Shown piece by piece: positions 17,545 to 27,414 of a stretch of DNA of 64,000 bases. This DNA is from Ruegeria_C sp040830705 (GTDB lineage: Bacteria; Pseudomonadota; Alphaproteobacteria; Rhodobacterales; Rhodobacteraceae). Both the position numbers and the translations under genes were made by a program. How positions within the stretch are numbered: position 1 is the first letter of the stretch; every line of letters starts with the position of its first letter. The stretch is taken from contig JBFOME010000004.1 in the NCBI GenBank assembly GCA_040830705.1, positions 19,805 to 83,804 on the forward strand. The letters are read 5' to 3'. The notes under the pieces are model-generated. The model was not told the origin of the DNA and searched no databases. It was given only the letters and a program-made list of their open reading frames with translations.

Positions 17545-17571
17545 CCCCGAAGCCGCCAACCGGCTCCGGGG
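17545..17571 (-). terminator. GC-rich hairpin downstream of thiC
   Basis: CCCCG-A-AGCCG and CGGCT-C-CGGGG form an 11-bp stem with one mismatch and a 5-base loop, 7 bp past the thiC stop on the minus strand. It also lies downstream of convergent tctE, so it may serve both directions. No T tract follows. Confidence 0.5.
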
Positions 17572-17578
17572 ACAAGCA

Positions 17579-19378
<1,800 letters not shown>

Positions 19379-19440
19379 GTTGGTGCTCCTCAAGCAGTTC
19401 AACTCAAAAAGACACCAGATGAATTGTGGCTTGAGGAAAG

Positions 19441-19460
19441 CAAAAGGGGTGCCCCTTTTG
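19441..19460 (-). terminator. Terminator-like hairpin in thiC leader
   Basis: CAAAAGGGG-tg-CCCCTTTTG is a near-perfect hairpin between the TPP aptamer and the thiC start. Read on the minus strand it ends in TTTTG followed by CTTTCC. It probably is the expression platform: a terminator or ribosome-site-masking stem formed when TPP is bound. Confidence 0.55.
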
Positions 19461-19498
19461 TTCGGAAAACGCCCGGCCTTGGCTTGCGGCCCGCGTGC

Positions 19499-19600
19499 CC
19501 TAGCTTCCTACGCCAGTATCAACTGGGTCAGGTTCAAAGGGTCGCGTCACCGGGCAATGCCCTGTCAGCCTCTCAGTCCCCACGGCGGGACTCCCCTGCG
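19499..19600 (-). promoter_or_regulatory. TPP riboswitch (THI element)
   Basis: Read on the minus strand the region contains the conserved TPP aptamer blocks in order: GGGGAGTCCC (19587-19596), CTGAGAGG (19569-19576), and GACCCTTTGAACCTGA (19528-19543), followed by GTTGATACTGGCGTAGGAAGC closing the aptamer. It lies 120 bases upstream of thiC and senses thiamine pyrophosphate to repress the gene. Confidence 0.95.
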
Positions 19601-19998
19601 TAGCCAATCGCTAGCCCAGCCCGTGCAGATTTACAATGGTGTTGGTGAACAATCCGGCATCGGCCTCAGCTTGGGCCGACACGCGGATCACATCTACTGA
19701 CAACTCCAAGGAAAGACCAAATTATTGAAGATAGTCAACGATTATGGGAAAAATTCCGACTTTTAGTATCAGAAGATTGAATAATGAAAATACTTATGCA
19801 GCCGCTTGCAGCTTCTTCCGGACGCCGATTGGTCTTGCGATTGCCAAAAAAACCGTCTCGTGCTCTCGTCCGCCCGTGCTTTCTCCCACGGCGCACTGAC
19901 CGGGGTCTGGGATACGTCAGACCCAGCCGTGCAAAGCCTAGTCGGTGCCGTCTATCGCACACGGATCGCGGTGATGGGCGGCGGCAGGGGAACTGGCT
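19601..19998. other. Gene-free stretch upstream of thiC leader
   Basis: About 400 bp, AT-richer in the middle (19710-19800), between the thiC riboswitch and the end of the next minus-strand gene. It must hold the thiC promoter, but no convincing -35/-10 pair could be assigned. Short open frames here have no recognisable protein features. Confidence 0.5.
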
Positions 19999-20346
19999 TT
20001 ATCGAAGTTCATGCCACAAGGCAAAGATCGGCTCAGTCACTTGACGGTTCGCGGCCACGTGCAGACTTTTCATGGGTTCAGACCCAGCTTCGACATAGTC
20101 CCAGCAGGCCAGCGCGGCCGCATGATCGTGAAACCGCATCTCGATCAGCACCGAGACCTCTGGAAAACGCGCGTCATAGCCATCGTGATAGGCGCGTCGC
20201 CAGACCCGCCAGGACTGGAGGTAGCCGCGCTCCTTAAGATGCTCGCAATAGGGATCATATGCCGCTTTGAACGATGCAAGATCGCACCCGCTGCGAAGGT
20301 TAAATGCCCCGAACATCGCGCAGGCATCCTTATGTGGATCATTCAT
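19999..20346 (-). CDS. Conserved small protein, possible dimeric alpha/beta-barrel (DUF6614-like)
   Basis: A 115-residue soluble protein without signal peptide. Its pattern (short beta strand AMFGAFNLRSG, long helix with FKAAYDPYCEHLKERGY, strands SWRVWRRAYHDGYD and SVLIEMRFHDHAAALACWDYV) suits a ferredoxin-like dimeric alpha/beta-barrel fold, and I recall similar proteins in Rhodobacterales annotated as DUF6614. No function can be given. It stands alone, divergent from the sitABCD operon; its start ATG follows no strong ribosome binding site. Confidence 0.65.
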   Translation of the reverse strand: MNDPHKDACAMFGAFNLRSGCDLASFKAAYDPYCEHLKERGYLQSWRVWRRAYHDGYDARFPEVSVLIEMRFHDHAAALACWDYVEAGSEPMKSLHVAANRQVTEPIFALWHELR

Positions 20347-20593
20347 AATACCACCCCGAGATCATCAACCGCTATCCGGAAGATTAGCGCGCCATATGCG
20401 AGGGCCTTGTACCAATACGACGGAATTCCGGTCGCCCGCGCAGGTCCCGCTCCAAACAGGGTTGGCGATCAGTTGTGTTTGGACGGCTAGAAGGTTCTCC
20501 TATGTCTGCGGTGTTTCGTCCATGGGCTCGACGCGCAGTTCCAGTACACACGACAGCCAGTGGCGGCCTATCATGGGTGGTTGCCCGCCTTTA

Positions 20594-20610
20594 TTGCGAC
20601 TAATTCGCAA
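20594..20610. promoter_or_regulatory. Mur/Fur-type operator, distal box
   Basis: TTGCGA-CTAAT-TCGCAA is a perfect 6-bp inverted repeat with a 5-bp spacer, matching the TGC-N9-GCA pattern of the manganese-responsive Mur boxes found before alphaproteobacterial sit operons. It lies directly upstream of the TTGACA -35 element at 20616-20621. Confidence 0.7.
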
Positions 20611-20615
20611 AAGGC

Positions 20616-20621
20616 TTGACA
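20616..20621 (+). promoter_or_regulatory. -35 element of sitABCD promoter
   Basis: A consensus TTGACA sits between the two Mur/Fur-type boxes. A weak -10 (TTTACA) follows at 20639-20644 with a 17-bp spacer. Binding of a repressor at either box would block RNA polymerase. Promoter assignment is by sequence match only. Confidence 0.55.
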
Positions 20622-20622
20622 G

Positions 20623-20639
20623 TTGCGAGTGATTTGCAT
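20623..20639. promoter_or_regulatory. Mur/Fur-type operator, proximal box
   Basis: TTGCGA-GTGAT-TTGCAT is a second, imperfect copy of the upstream box, 29 bp downstream of it centre to centre and covering the spacer of the predicted promoter. The same TGC-N9-GCA pattern is kept. Confidence 0.65.
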
Positions 20640-20679
20640 TTACACAAAATTGATTTATCTGCTCTGCAAGGAGATACGG

Positions 20680-21582
20680 ATGCTGACGACGCTGTTCAAA
20701 ACCACTTCCGCCGCAGTATTGACCATAACCTTCGCGACAAGCGCGCAGGCGGACGACAAGATGAAGGTGGTGACCACTTTTACCGTTCTGGCCGACATGG
20801 CCTCAAACGTGGCGGGCGAGGCGGCCGAGGTCGTCTCAGTCACAAAGCCCGGCGCGGAAATTCACGGTTACGAGCCGACGCCGCAGGATATCGTGCGCGC
20901 CTCAGATGCGGACCTGATCCTATGGAATGGTATGAATCTGGAGCTTTGGTTCGAACAGTTCCTGTCCAATCTGGGCGATGTGCCTTCGGCCACGCTGACC
21001 GAAGGGATCGACCCGATTCCCATCGCATCGGGCAACTACGAGGGCAAGCCAAATCCCCATGCCTGGATGGGGCTCGATAACGCGCTGGTCTATATTGACA
21101 ATATCGAGCGTGCCTTTTCTCAGAACGATCCGGAAAACGCCGAAATCTATGCCGCGAACGCTGCCGCCTACAAGGATGAGCTGCGCGCGACGATTCAGCC
21201 TTTGCGTGATGCCATTGCGGCAATTCCCGAGGACCGCCGCTGGCTGGTCACCTGCGAAGGCGCGTTCAGCTATCTGGCCCGCGATTTCGGGATGAAGGAA
21301 CTGTACCTTTGGCCGATGAATGCTGATCAGGTCGGAACGCCGCGTCAAGTACGGGCGGTGATCGATGGGGTGCGCGACAATGATATACCTGTCGTGTTCT
21401 GCGAAAGCACGGTCAACACCGCTCCGGCCAAGCAGGTTGCGCGCGAAACTGGTGCAGCCTACGGCGGCGAGCTCTATGTGGATTCGCTGAGCGAGGCGGG
21501 TGGAGCGGTGCCCACCTATCTGGACCTGCTCACAGTGACCTCGGGCACGGTGGCACAAGGGTTAACCACGGCGACCAACTGA
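20680..21582 (+). CDS. sitA: Manganese ABC transporter substrate-binding protein SitA
   Basis: A 300-residue cluster A-I metal receptor. A signal peptide (LFKTTSAAVLTITFATSAQA) precedes MKVVTTFTVLADMASNVAG. Metal ligands expected in SitA/MntC proteins are visible: His in EIHGYEPTPQD, His in NPHAWMG, Glu in CEGAFSYLA and Asp in LYVDSLSE. No histidine-rich loop is present, which favours manganese (or iron) over zinc. The ATG at 20680 follows AAGGAG. First gene of sitABCD under the twin Mur/Fur-type boxes. Confidence 0.92.
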   Translation: MLTTLFKTTSAAVLTITFATSAQADDKMKVVTTFTVLADMASNVAGEAAEVVSVTKPGAEIHGYEPTPQDIVRASDADLILWNGMNLELWFEQFLSNLGDVPSATLTEGIDPIPIASGNYEGKPNPHAWMGLDNALVYIDNIERAFSQNDPENAEIYAANAAAYKDELRATIQPLRDAIAAIPEDRRWLVTCEGAFSYLARDFGMKELYLWPMNADQVGTPRQVRAVIDGVRDNDIPVVFCESTVNTAPAKQVARETGAAYGGELYVDSLSEAGGAVPTYLDLLTVTSGTVAQGLTTATN

Positions 21583-21607
21583 AGGCCGCAAGGCAAAGGA
21601 AGGCTGA

Positions 21608-22507
21608 ATGCGGGACGACCAAGGCCCGATCCGGGATGTGAGTGACACCGGTGCATCCGGCGCTGGTATCAGCGCCCGCGATGTCACCGTCACCTATCGC
21701 AATGGCCATACCGCGCTGTGGAATGCCAGTTTCGAAATACCGCGCGGCACGGTCACCGCGCTGGTGGGCGTCAACGGCGCGGGCAAATCCACACTCTTCA
21801 AGGCAATCATGGGTTTTGTGCCTGCCGCGCAGGGCGAGATCCGCATTCTTGGCATGGCCGTGAAACAGGCGCTGGCACAGAACCTGGTCGCCTATGTCCC
21901 GCAATCGGAGGAGGTGGATTGGGCGTTTCCCGTGCTGGTCGAAGACGTGGTGATGATGGGTCGCTACGGCCATATGGGGTTCTTGCGACGGCCCAAACAG
22001 GCTGATCACGATGCGGTCGATCAGGCCCTGCGCCGGGTCAACATGCAGGATTATCGCCACCGCCAGATCGGAGAGCTGTCCGGCGGGCAGCGCAAACGGG
22101 TCTTTCTGGCCCGCGCGCTGGCGCAGGACGGTCAGGTGATCCTGCTGGACGAACCCTTCACCGGCGTGGACGTGAAGACTGAGGATCAGATCGTCGCACT
22201 TTTGCGCGAGTTGCGGGACGAAGGCCGGGTGATGCTGGTCTCGACCCACAATCTTGGCTCTGTCCCGGAATTCTGCGACCGCACCGTTCTGGTCAAAGGC
22301 ACCGTGCTGGGCTACGGCCCGACCGAAACCACCTTCACCCGCGAGAACCTCGAACAGGCCTTTGGCGGCGTGCTGCGCCACTTCACGCTGGGCGGCGACA
22401 CGCTGCATGACGATGAAGATGCGCGGCAGGTTACCATCCTGTCCGACGATGAACGCCCCTTTGTGCAATATGGCGACAAAACCCAGCGCACGGAGCGGCA
22501 GGAATGA
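21608..22507 (+). CDS. sitB: Manganese ABC transporter ATP-binding protein SitB
   Basis: A 299-residue ABC ATPase with Walker A GVNGAGKST (about 54-62), Q loop AYVPQSEEVDW, signature LSGGQRKR (about 158-165) and Walker B VILLDEPFTG (about 177-186), plus the switch histidine in LVSTHNLG. The C-terminal 50 residues, with LGGDTLHDDED, form an acidic tail typical of SitB. It lies 25 bp after sitA and overlaps sitC by 4 bp. Confidence 0.94.
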   Translation: MRDDQGPIRDVSDTGASGAGISARDVTVTYRNGHTALWNASFEIPRGTVTALVGVNGAGKSTLFKAIMGFVPAAQGEIRILGMAVKQALAQNLVAYVPQSEEVDWAFPVLVEDVVMMGRYGHMGFLRRPKQADHDAVDQALRRVNMQDYRHRQIGELSGGQRKRVFLARALAQDGQVILLDEPFTGVDVKTEDQIVALLRELRDEGRVMLVSTHNLGSVPEFCDRTVLVKGTVLGYGPTETTFTRENLEQAFGGVLRHFTLGGDTLHDDEDARQVTILSDDERPFVQYGDKTQRTERQE

Positions 22508-23391
22508 TCGAGTACCTGGCTGAGCCATTTGACTACGCCTACATGACAAACGCTATGTGGGTGTCGGCGCTGGTCGGCGGCGTCTGCGCCTTTCTGTCCG
22601 CTTATCTGATGCTCAAGGGCTGGTCGCTGATCGGTGACGCGCTGTCCCATTCGGTGGTGCCGGGCGTCGCCGGGGCCTATATTCTCGGGTTGCCGTTCTC
22701 GATGGGCGCCTTTCTTGCGGGCGGGCTGGCGGCGGGCGCAATGCTGTTCCTGTCTGAACGCTCGGGCCTCAAGGTGGATGTCATCATCGGCCTGATCTTC
22801 ACCTCGTTTTTTGGGCTGGGACTGTTCATCGTGTCGATCAACCCGATGTCGATCTCGATCCAGACCATCACGATGGGCAATATCCTGGCCATCACGCCCG
22901 AGGATACGCTGCAACTGGCGATCATCGGCTTTGTTTCGCTGGCAGTGCTGCTGGCGAAGTGGAAAGACCTAATGGTCACCTTTTTTGACGAGAACCACGC
23001 CCGCGCCATCGGGCTGCGGCCAGGTTTGCTGAAAGCGGTGTTCTTTGTGCTGCTCTCGGCCTCGGTGGTCGCCGCAATGCAAACCGTTGGCGCATTTCTG
23101 GTGATCGCCATGGTGGTGACCCCGGGGGCCACCGCCTATCTGCTCTGCGACCGGTTTCCCCGGCTGATCCTGACCTCGGTTTTGATCGGGTCGGTCACAA
23201 GCTTTCTCGGGGCCTATGTCAGCTATTTCCTCGACGGGGCGACTGGCGGCATCATCGTCTGCTTGCAAACGCTTCTGTTTCTTGCGGCATTTGTCTTTGC
23301 CCCGAAACACGGGCTATTGGCGGCCCGGCGCAAGGCGGATGCGGCGCTGGCGCGCGGCCCGACCTCCAAGCCGGAACGAAAGGCAGCCTGA
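22504..23391 (+). CDS. sitC: Manganese ABC transporter permease SitC
   Basis: A 295-residue ABC-3 family inner-membrane permease with about eight hydrophobic segments. The conserved ALVGGVCAFLSAYLMLKGWS and GDALSHSVVPGVAGAYI region near 20-60 contains residues of the metal path. The start overlaps sitB (ATGA) and the stop shares one base with sitD. It pairs with SitD to form the channel. Confidence 0.93.
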   Translation: MIEYLAEPFDYAYMTNAMWVSALVGGVCAFLSAYLMLKGWSLIGDALSHSVVPGVAGAYILGLPFSMGAFLAGGLAAGAMLFLSERSGLKVDVIIGLIFTSFFGLGLFIVSINPMSISIQTITMGNILAITPEDTLQLAIIGFVSLAVLLAKWKDLMVTFFDENHARAIGLRPGLLKAVFFVLLSASVVAAMQTVGAFLVIAMVVTPGATAYLLCDRFPRLILTSVLIGSVTSFLGAYVSYFLDGATGGIIVCLQTLLFLAAFVFAPKHGLLAARRKADAALARGPTSKPERKAA

Positions 23392-24260
23392 TGGAGATCG
23401 AGACGCTGCTCCTGCCCTTCCGCTTTCCCTTCATGCAGAACGCCTTTCTGATCTCGATGATCGTCTCGGTGCCAACAGCCCTGCTGTCGTGTTTTCTGGT
23501 GATGAAGGGCTGGGCGCTGATGGGCGACGCGGTCAGCCATGCTGTGCTGCCAGGGATCGTGCTGGCTTATATCTTCGGCCTGCCGCTGATCGTCGGAGCT
23601 TTCGCGGCGGGCATGACCTGCGCCGTGGCCACTGGTTATCTGTCCAGCAATAGCCGAGTCAAACAGGATACGGTTATGGGCGTGGTGTTTTCCGGCATGT
23701 TCGGGCTGGGTATCGTCCTTTATGTTTCTGTGCCTACCAACGCGCATCTCGATCACATCCTTTTTGGCAATATGCTGGGGGTCGAGGCGCATGAGCTTTG
23801 GCAAGCAGGGATCATCTCGGGGCTCGTCGCCCTGGGGCTGGGGCTGAAATGGAAGGACCTGCTGCTGCACAGTTTTGACCCGGCGCAGGCGCGTGCGTCG
23901 GGGCTTTGGGTCAACTGGCTTTATTATGGTTTGCTGGCCGCACTTTCGCTGACCATCGTGGCGACGCTGGCCGCAGCCGGGTTGATCCTGGCTATCGGAT
24001 TGCTGATTGCACCAGGTGCAATCGCCTTTCTGATCGTTCGCAAGTTTTCAACCATGCTTTGGGTCTCGGTTCTGGTCTGCATGGCGGCGATGTTGCTGGG
24101 CACCTATGCCAGTTTTTTCCTCGACAGCGCGCCCGCACCCACCATCGTACTGATCCTGACGGCAATGTTTCTGATCGCTTTCATACGGCGCCAGATCATC
24201 ACGCGCCGCCTGTCCATGCGCCGGGTCGAGGCCGCTTCACATAATGGCCCCGCATCCTGA
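23391..24260 (+). CDS. sitD: Manganese ABC transporter permease SitD
   Basis: A 289-residue ABC-3 permease, paralogous to SitC, with LSCFLVMKGWALMGDAVSHA near residues 28-50 and seven to nine hydrophobic segments. It starts within the sitC stop (TGATG) and ends within the start of the panE-like gene in the same manner, so all five genes are likely one transcript. Confidence 0.93.
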   Translation: MEIETLLLPFRFPFMQNAFLISMIVSVPTALLSCFLVMKGWALMGDAVSHAVLPGIVLAYIFGLPLIVGAFAAGMTCAVATGYLSSNSRVKQDTVMGVVFSGMFGLGIVLYVSVPTNAHLDHILFGNMLGVEAHELWQAGIISGLVALGLGLKWKDLLLHSFDPAQARASGLWVNWLYYGLLAALSLTIVATLAAAGLILAIGLLIAPGAIAFLIVRKFSTMLWVSVLVCMAAMLLGTYASFFLDSAPAPTIVLILTAMFLIAFIRRQIITRRLSMRRVEAASHNGPAS

Positions 24261-25240
24261 TGGCCCGGATCGTGATCGCAGGCGCTGGCGCTATCGGATG
24301 TCTGACGGGTGGGCTTTTGGCACGCGGCGGACATCAGGTCACGCTGCTGGGGCGGGTCCGTGTTCTGGATGCGGTGCGCGCACAAGGGCTGACCGTCACC
24401 GATTTTTCGGGTCTTTCAGTCCGCCTGGACGCCGCCGATCTCGGTTTGTCCGAAAACCAGGCCTGCCTTGCAGAGGCCGAACTGGTGATCGTGACCGTCA
24501 AGACAACCGCAACCGAAGAGATCGCAAAGCAGATCGCGTCACATGCTCCGCCCCATGCACCGGTCTTGTCCTGGCAGAACGGAATTGGCAATGCCGAGGT
24601 CCTGCGCGCGGGGTTGCCCAAACGTGACATCCGCGCCGGGATGGTGCCCTTCAACGTTGTGCCGCAGGCAGAGGGTCGCTATCACCGCGCCACCTCGGGG
24701 GATATCGTCATTGAAGCGGGTCCTGGTGGCTTGGGCCAGCAACTGACCGTGCCAGACCTGCGTGTCACCGAAAGCGATCAGATCGAGGCGATCCAGTGGG
24801 GCAAGCTGCTGATCAACCTCAACAACGCGCTCAACGCTTTGTCCGGCCTGACCCTGCAGGCGCAGTTGCTGGACCGCAACTGGCGCCATCTGATGGCAGA
24901 TCAGATGGCCGAAGCGCTGGCCGTGCTGAAAGCTGCCGGCATCGCTTCCGAATCCACTACACCACTGCCCACCTGGATGCTGCCGCATGTCCTGCGCCTG
25001 CCGACGCCGCTCTTCTCGCGGATCGCGGCGCGGATGCTCATCATCGACCCGCATGCGCGCACCTCGATGGCTTATGACCTGATGGCGGGGCGGGTGACCG
25101 AGATCGGCACGCTTCAGGGCGAAATCATTGCGCTGGGGCAATCCCATAACCGGCCCACACCGCTCTGCCAGAAGGTCGCAGGGCTGATCCGCAGCGCGCC
25201 GGAAGTGCCCCTGACCCCCGACCAGATCCGCGCCGCCTAG
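24260..25240 (+). CDS. panE: 2-dehydropantoate 2-reductase (PanE/ApbA family)
   Basis: A 326-residue NADPH-dependent ketopantoate reductase family protein. The Rossmann motif IVIAGAGAIGCLTGGLLARGG occupies residues 3-23 (shown in part), and the conserved catalytic lysine is expected in QWGKLLINLNNALNAL (about 180). The enzyme reduces 2-dehydropantoate to pantoate for CoA synthesis, but many paralogues act on other 2-oxo acids. It shares a start/stop overlap with sitD and a 4-bp convergent overlap with the phosphate transporter gene. Its coupling to manganese uptake is unexplained; true panE identity is not certain. Confidence 0.8.
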   Translation: MARIVIAGAGAIGCLTGGLLARGGHQVTLLGRVRVLDAVRAQGLTVTDFSGLSVRLDAADLGLSENQACLAEAELVIVTVKTTATEEIAKQIASHAPPHAPVLSWQNGIGNAEVLRAGLPKRDIRAGMVPFNVVPQAEGRYHRATSGDIVIEAGPGGLGQQLTVPDLRVTESDQIEAIQWGKLLINLNNALNALSGLTLQAQLLDRNWRHLMADQMAEALAVLKAAGIASESTTPLPTWMLPHVLRLPTPLFSRIAARMLIIDPHARTSMAYDLMAGRVTEIGTLQGEIIALGQSHNRPTPLCQKVAGLIRSAPEVPLTPDQIRAA

Positions 25241-26703
25241 GCGAAGAGAGTCAGCACACCGAAGAGCGCCGCGGACAGCAGCGCCGTGGCGGGGACGGTC
25301 ACCACCCAGGCGGCGATGATGGTCATGAAATGCGAGCGGCGCACGAGTTTGCGGTGGCGACGTTCTTCGATGGCGACCCGCTGCGCGGGCAGCGACCGGC
25401 GCTGGATGTTTCGGACATGCCATTCTCGATAGAACCCCACACCGAAGACGCCTCCAACCGCGATATGGGTCGAACTGACCGGCAGGCCCTGCCAACTGGC
25501 CAGTAACACGGTAATGGCTGTGGACAAGGCCACGCAGAAGGCGCGCATCGGGTTCAGCTTGGTGATCTGCGTACCCACCATCCGAATAAGCCGCGGGCCA
25601 AACAGGAACAGACCAAAGGAGATACCAAACGCCCCGATCGTTATCACCCAGCCGGGCACTGGCACCTCTGCCGCAAACGCTCCGAACTGACTGGTATGCA
25701 CAATGGCCGCCACCGGACCCACCGCATTGGCCACGTCATTGGCCCCATGCGCGAAACTCAAAAGGGTCGCGGCCACAACCAGCGGTAGGCCAAACAGGCT
25801 TTTGAGCGAACGGGTCCGGTTCTCCATCCCTTCGGATCTGCGGCGCACCCATGGCGCGGTGATGCGCCAAGTCGCGCCTCCAGCAAGAAGACCCGTCAAA
25901 AGCGCCGGGCCGAGGTCGATCCGGACAACCCGTTCCAGGCCCTTGACCGCCAGATAGGCGACAAAGGCGCCTGCCATCACTGCAACCAGAACCGGGACCC
26001 AAATCCGAGCGGCTGCGATTTTATCGTCCTGATCCTGAATGCGCGTCCTGATAAACGCCAGAATGGCGGCGGCGATAACGCCACCCAACAATGGCGCAAT
26101 GATCCAGCTTGCCGCAATCGCACCCATCATGGGCCAGTTGACCGCCGCCGTCCCCGCAGCGGCGACACCTGCGCCCATCACGCCGCCAACCACCGTTTGG
26201 GTGGTCGAAACCGGCGCGCGGATAAGGGTGGCAAAATTCACCCATAGCGCGGAGGAAATCAGCGCCGCCAACATTGCCCAGATAAAGACCTGCGCATCCT
26301 GCATCGCCGTGGGATCGACGATGTTCTTGGAAATGGTCTCGACCACCTCGCCGCCGGCCAGCAGCGCCCCTGCGCTTTCCGCCAGGGCTGCGATGCAGAT
26401 CGCAGTTCCCATGCTCAGGGCATTGGCGCCCACTGCCGGACCCATATTGTTGGCCACATCGTTGGCGCCGATATTCATGGCCATATAGGCGCCGAAGACA
26501 GCAGCCGCGATCACGACCAACCCACCGGTGGTCTGCCCGAAGAACAGCGCAGCAGTGAGACCGGCAAGAATAATGAAGGCGAGCGCGATACCCGGCGCGA
26601 CCAGCGGGCGTGCCGCGTAAGAGGCGGCAAGCTCGGCGCGGGAAATGTGGCTCAGGTCACGATCAAGCTTGGTCCAGCGGAAGTCGTCCTGTCCGTCATT
26701 CAT
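25237..26703 (-). CDS. pit: Inorganic phosphate transporter, Pit family
   Basis: A 488-residue PiT-family symporter with two PHO4 half domains. The duplicated signature is visible as NIGANDVANNMGPAVGA near 100 and SFAHGANDVANAVGPVAA near 330; between them lies a soluble loop with charged residues. About ten to twelve hydrophobic segments. It takes up (metal-complexed) phosphate with low affinity. The start at 26703 is chosen near the N-terminal MNDGQDDF; an ATG 21 bp upstream is possible. Stands downstream of the Nudix gene on the same strand, 81 bp away. Confidence 0.92.
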   Translation of the reverse strand: MNDGQDDFRWTKLDRDLSHISRAELAASYAARPLVAPGIALAFIILAGLTAALFFGQTTGGLVVIAAAVFGAYMAMNIGANDVANNMGPAVGANALSMGTAICIAALAESAGALLAGGEVVETISKNIVDPTAMQDAQVFIWAMLAALISSALWVNFATLIRAPVSTTQTVVGGVMGAGVAAAGTAAVNWPMMGAIAASWIIAPLLGGVIAAAILAFIRTRIQDQDDKIAAARIWVPVLVAVMAGAFVAYLAVKGLERVVRIDLGPALLTGLLAGGATWRITAPWVRRRSEGMENRTRSLKSLFGLPLVVAATLLSFAHGANDVANAVGPVAAIVHTSQFGAFAAEVPVPGWVITIGAFGISFGLFLFGPRLIRMVGTQITKLNPMRAFCVALSTAITVLLASWQGLPVSSTHIAVGGVFGVGFYREWHVRNIQRRSLPAQRVAIEERRHRKLVRRSHFMTIIAAWVVTVPATALLSAALFGVLTLFA

Positions 26704-26784
26704 GAGACCGCCAGCACTGCGCATCGCGCGGGTCCTGCCCGCCTATCCCGTAGTGATACCGAATTACGTGTGGCAAGACGCAAG

Positions 26785-27243
26785 TCAGAGCGCGCGCAAC
26801 AGGTCTTGGAGTTCCGGCTCCGCCACCAGATTGGCGGCCTCTTTGGGGCACATCCAGCGTCGCTCGCGCTGGCCTGCCTCGGGGAAATCATCGGCCAGCG
26901 CATCCACCTTGATCCGATAGACGCTGACCCGCACCGGTTGCTTAGCGCCGTCATTCAGCACTTTGCCGTAATCGAAGCTGCCGACCGGTTCATTGTCGAT
27001 CTGTTCGGCTTGCACGCCTGCCTCTTCCCAGGCTTCCTGCAGCGCCGATTCCGCGCCGGTCTTGCCATCGATGGGCCAGCCTTTCGGCACCACCCAGCGG
27101 CCGGATCCCCGACTGGTGATCATCAGCACTTCGCGATTTTTCTTCTTGCCGCGCAGGCAGAGCGCCGCAACCTGCACCGCTTCTGGACGCTGGATAAGAG
27201 GGCGCACAACCTCTTCCCAGGTACTCTTTAACGCCATAAACAT
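26785..27243 (-). CDS. Nudix hydrolase (DIPP-like)
   Basis: A 152-residue Nudix protein. The motif region GWPIDGKTGAESALQEAWEE then AGV matches the Nudix box but with the first Glu replaced by Lys and the Arg of REUXEE replaced by Gln; the metal-binding EAWEEAG glutamates are kept. This form is common in small DIPP-like Nudix proteins of the Rhodobacterales, which may hydrolyse polyphosphorylated substrates. The start at 27243 follows AAAGGG; an ATG 6 bp inside is also possible. It lies between hrpB and pit on the same strand. Confidence 0.85.
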   Translation of the reverse strand: MFMALKSTWEEVVRPLIQRPEAVQVAALCLRGKKKNREVLMITSRGSGRWVVPKGWPIDGKTGAESALQEAWEEAGVQAEQIDNEPVGSFDYGKVLNDGAKQPVRVSVYRIKVDALADDFPEAGQRERRWMCPKEAANLVAEPELQDLLRAL

Positions 27244-27414
27244 ACTGCCGACCCTTTCTTTGCCGCTTATGAGCGCGGCTATCGCTCTGATACTTGGACA
27301 TTTTGCCCGATTTTTCAACAAATCTGGGGGCATTTGACGCCTAGAAATCTGAAAAATGACATAATAGGCACGAAAAATGCATCAAAAGCGGCGTCATTGC
27401 GCCTCTGCGAGCGT

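Noticed and set aside
19806..20237. 143-codon plus-strand open frame
   Set aside because: It runs antisense through the small conserved minus-strand gene at 19999-20346 and shows no protein family signature.
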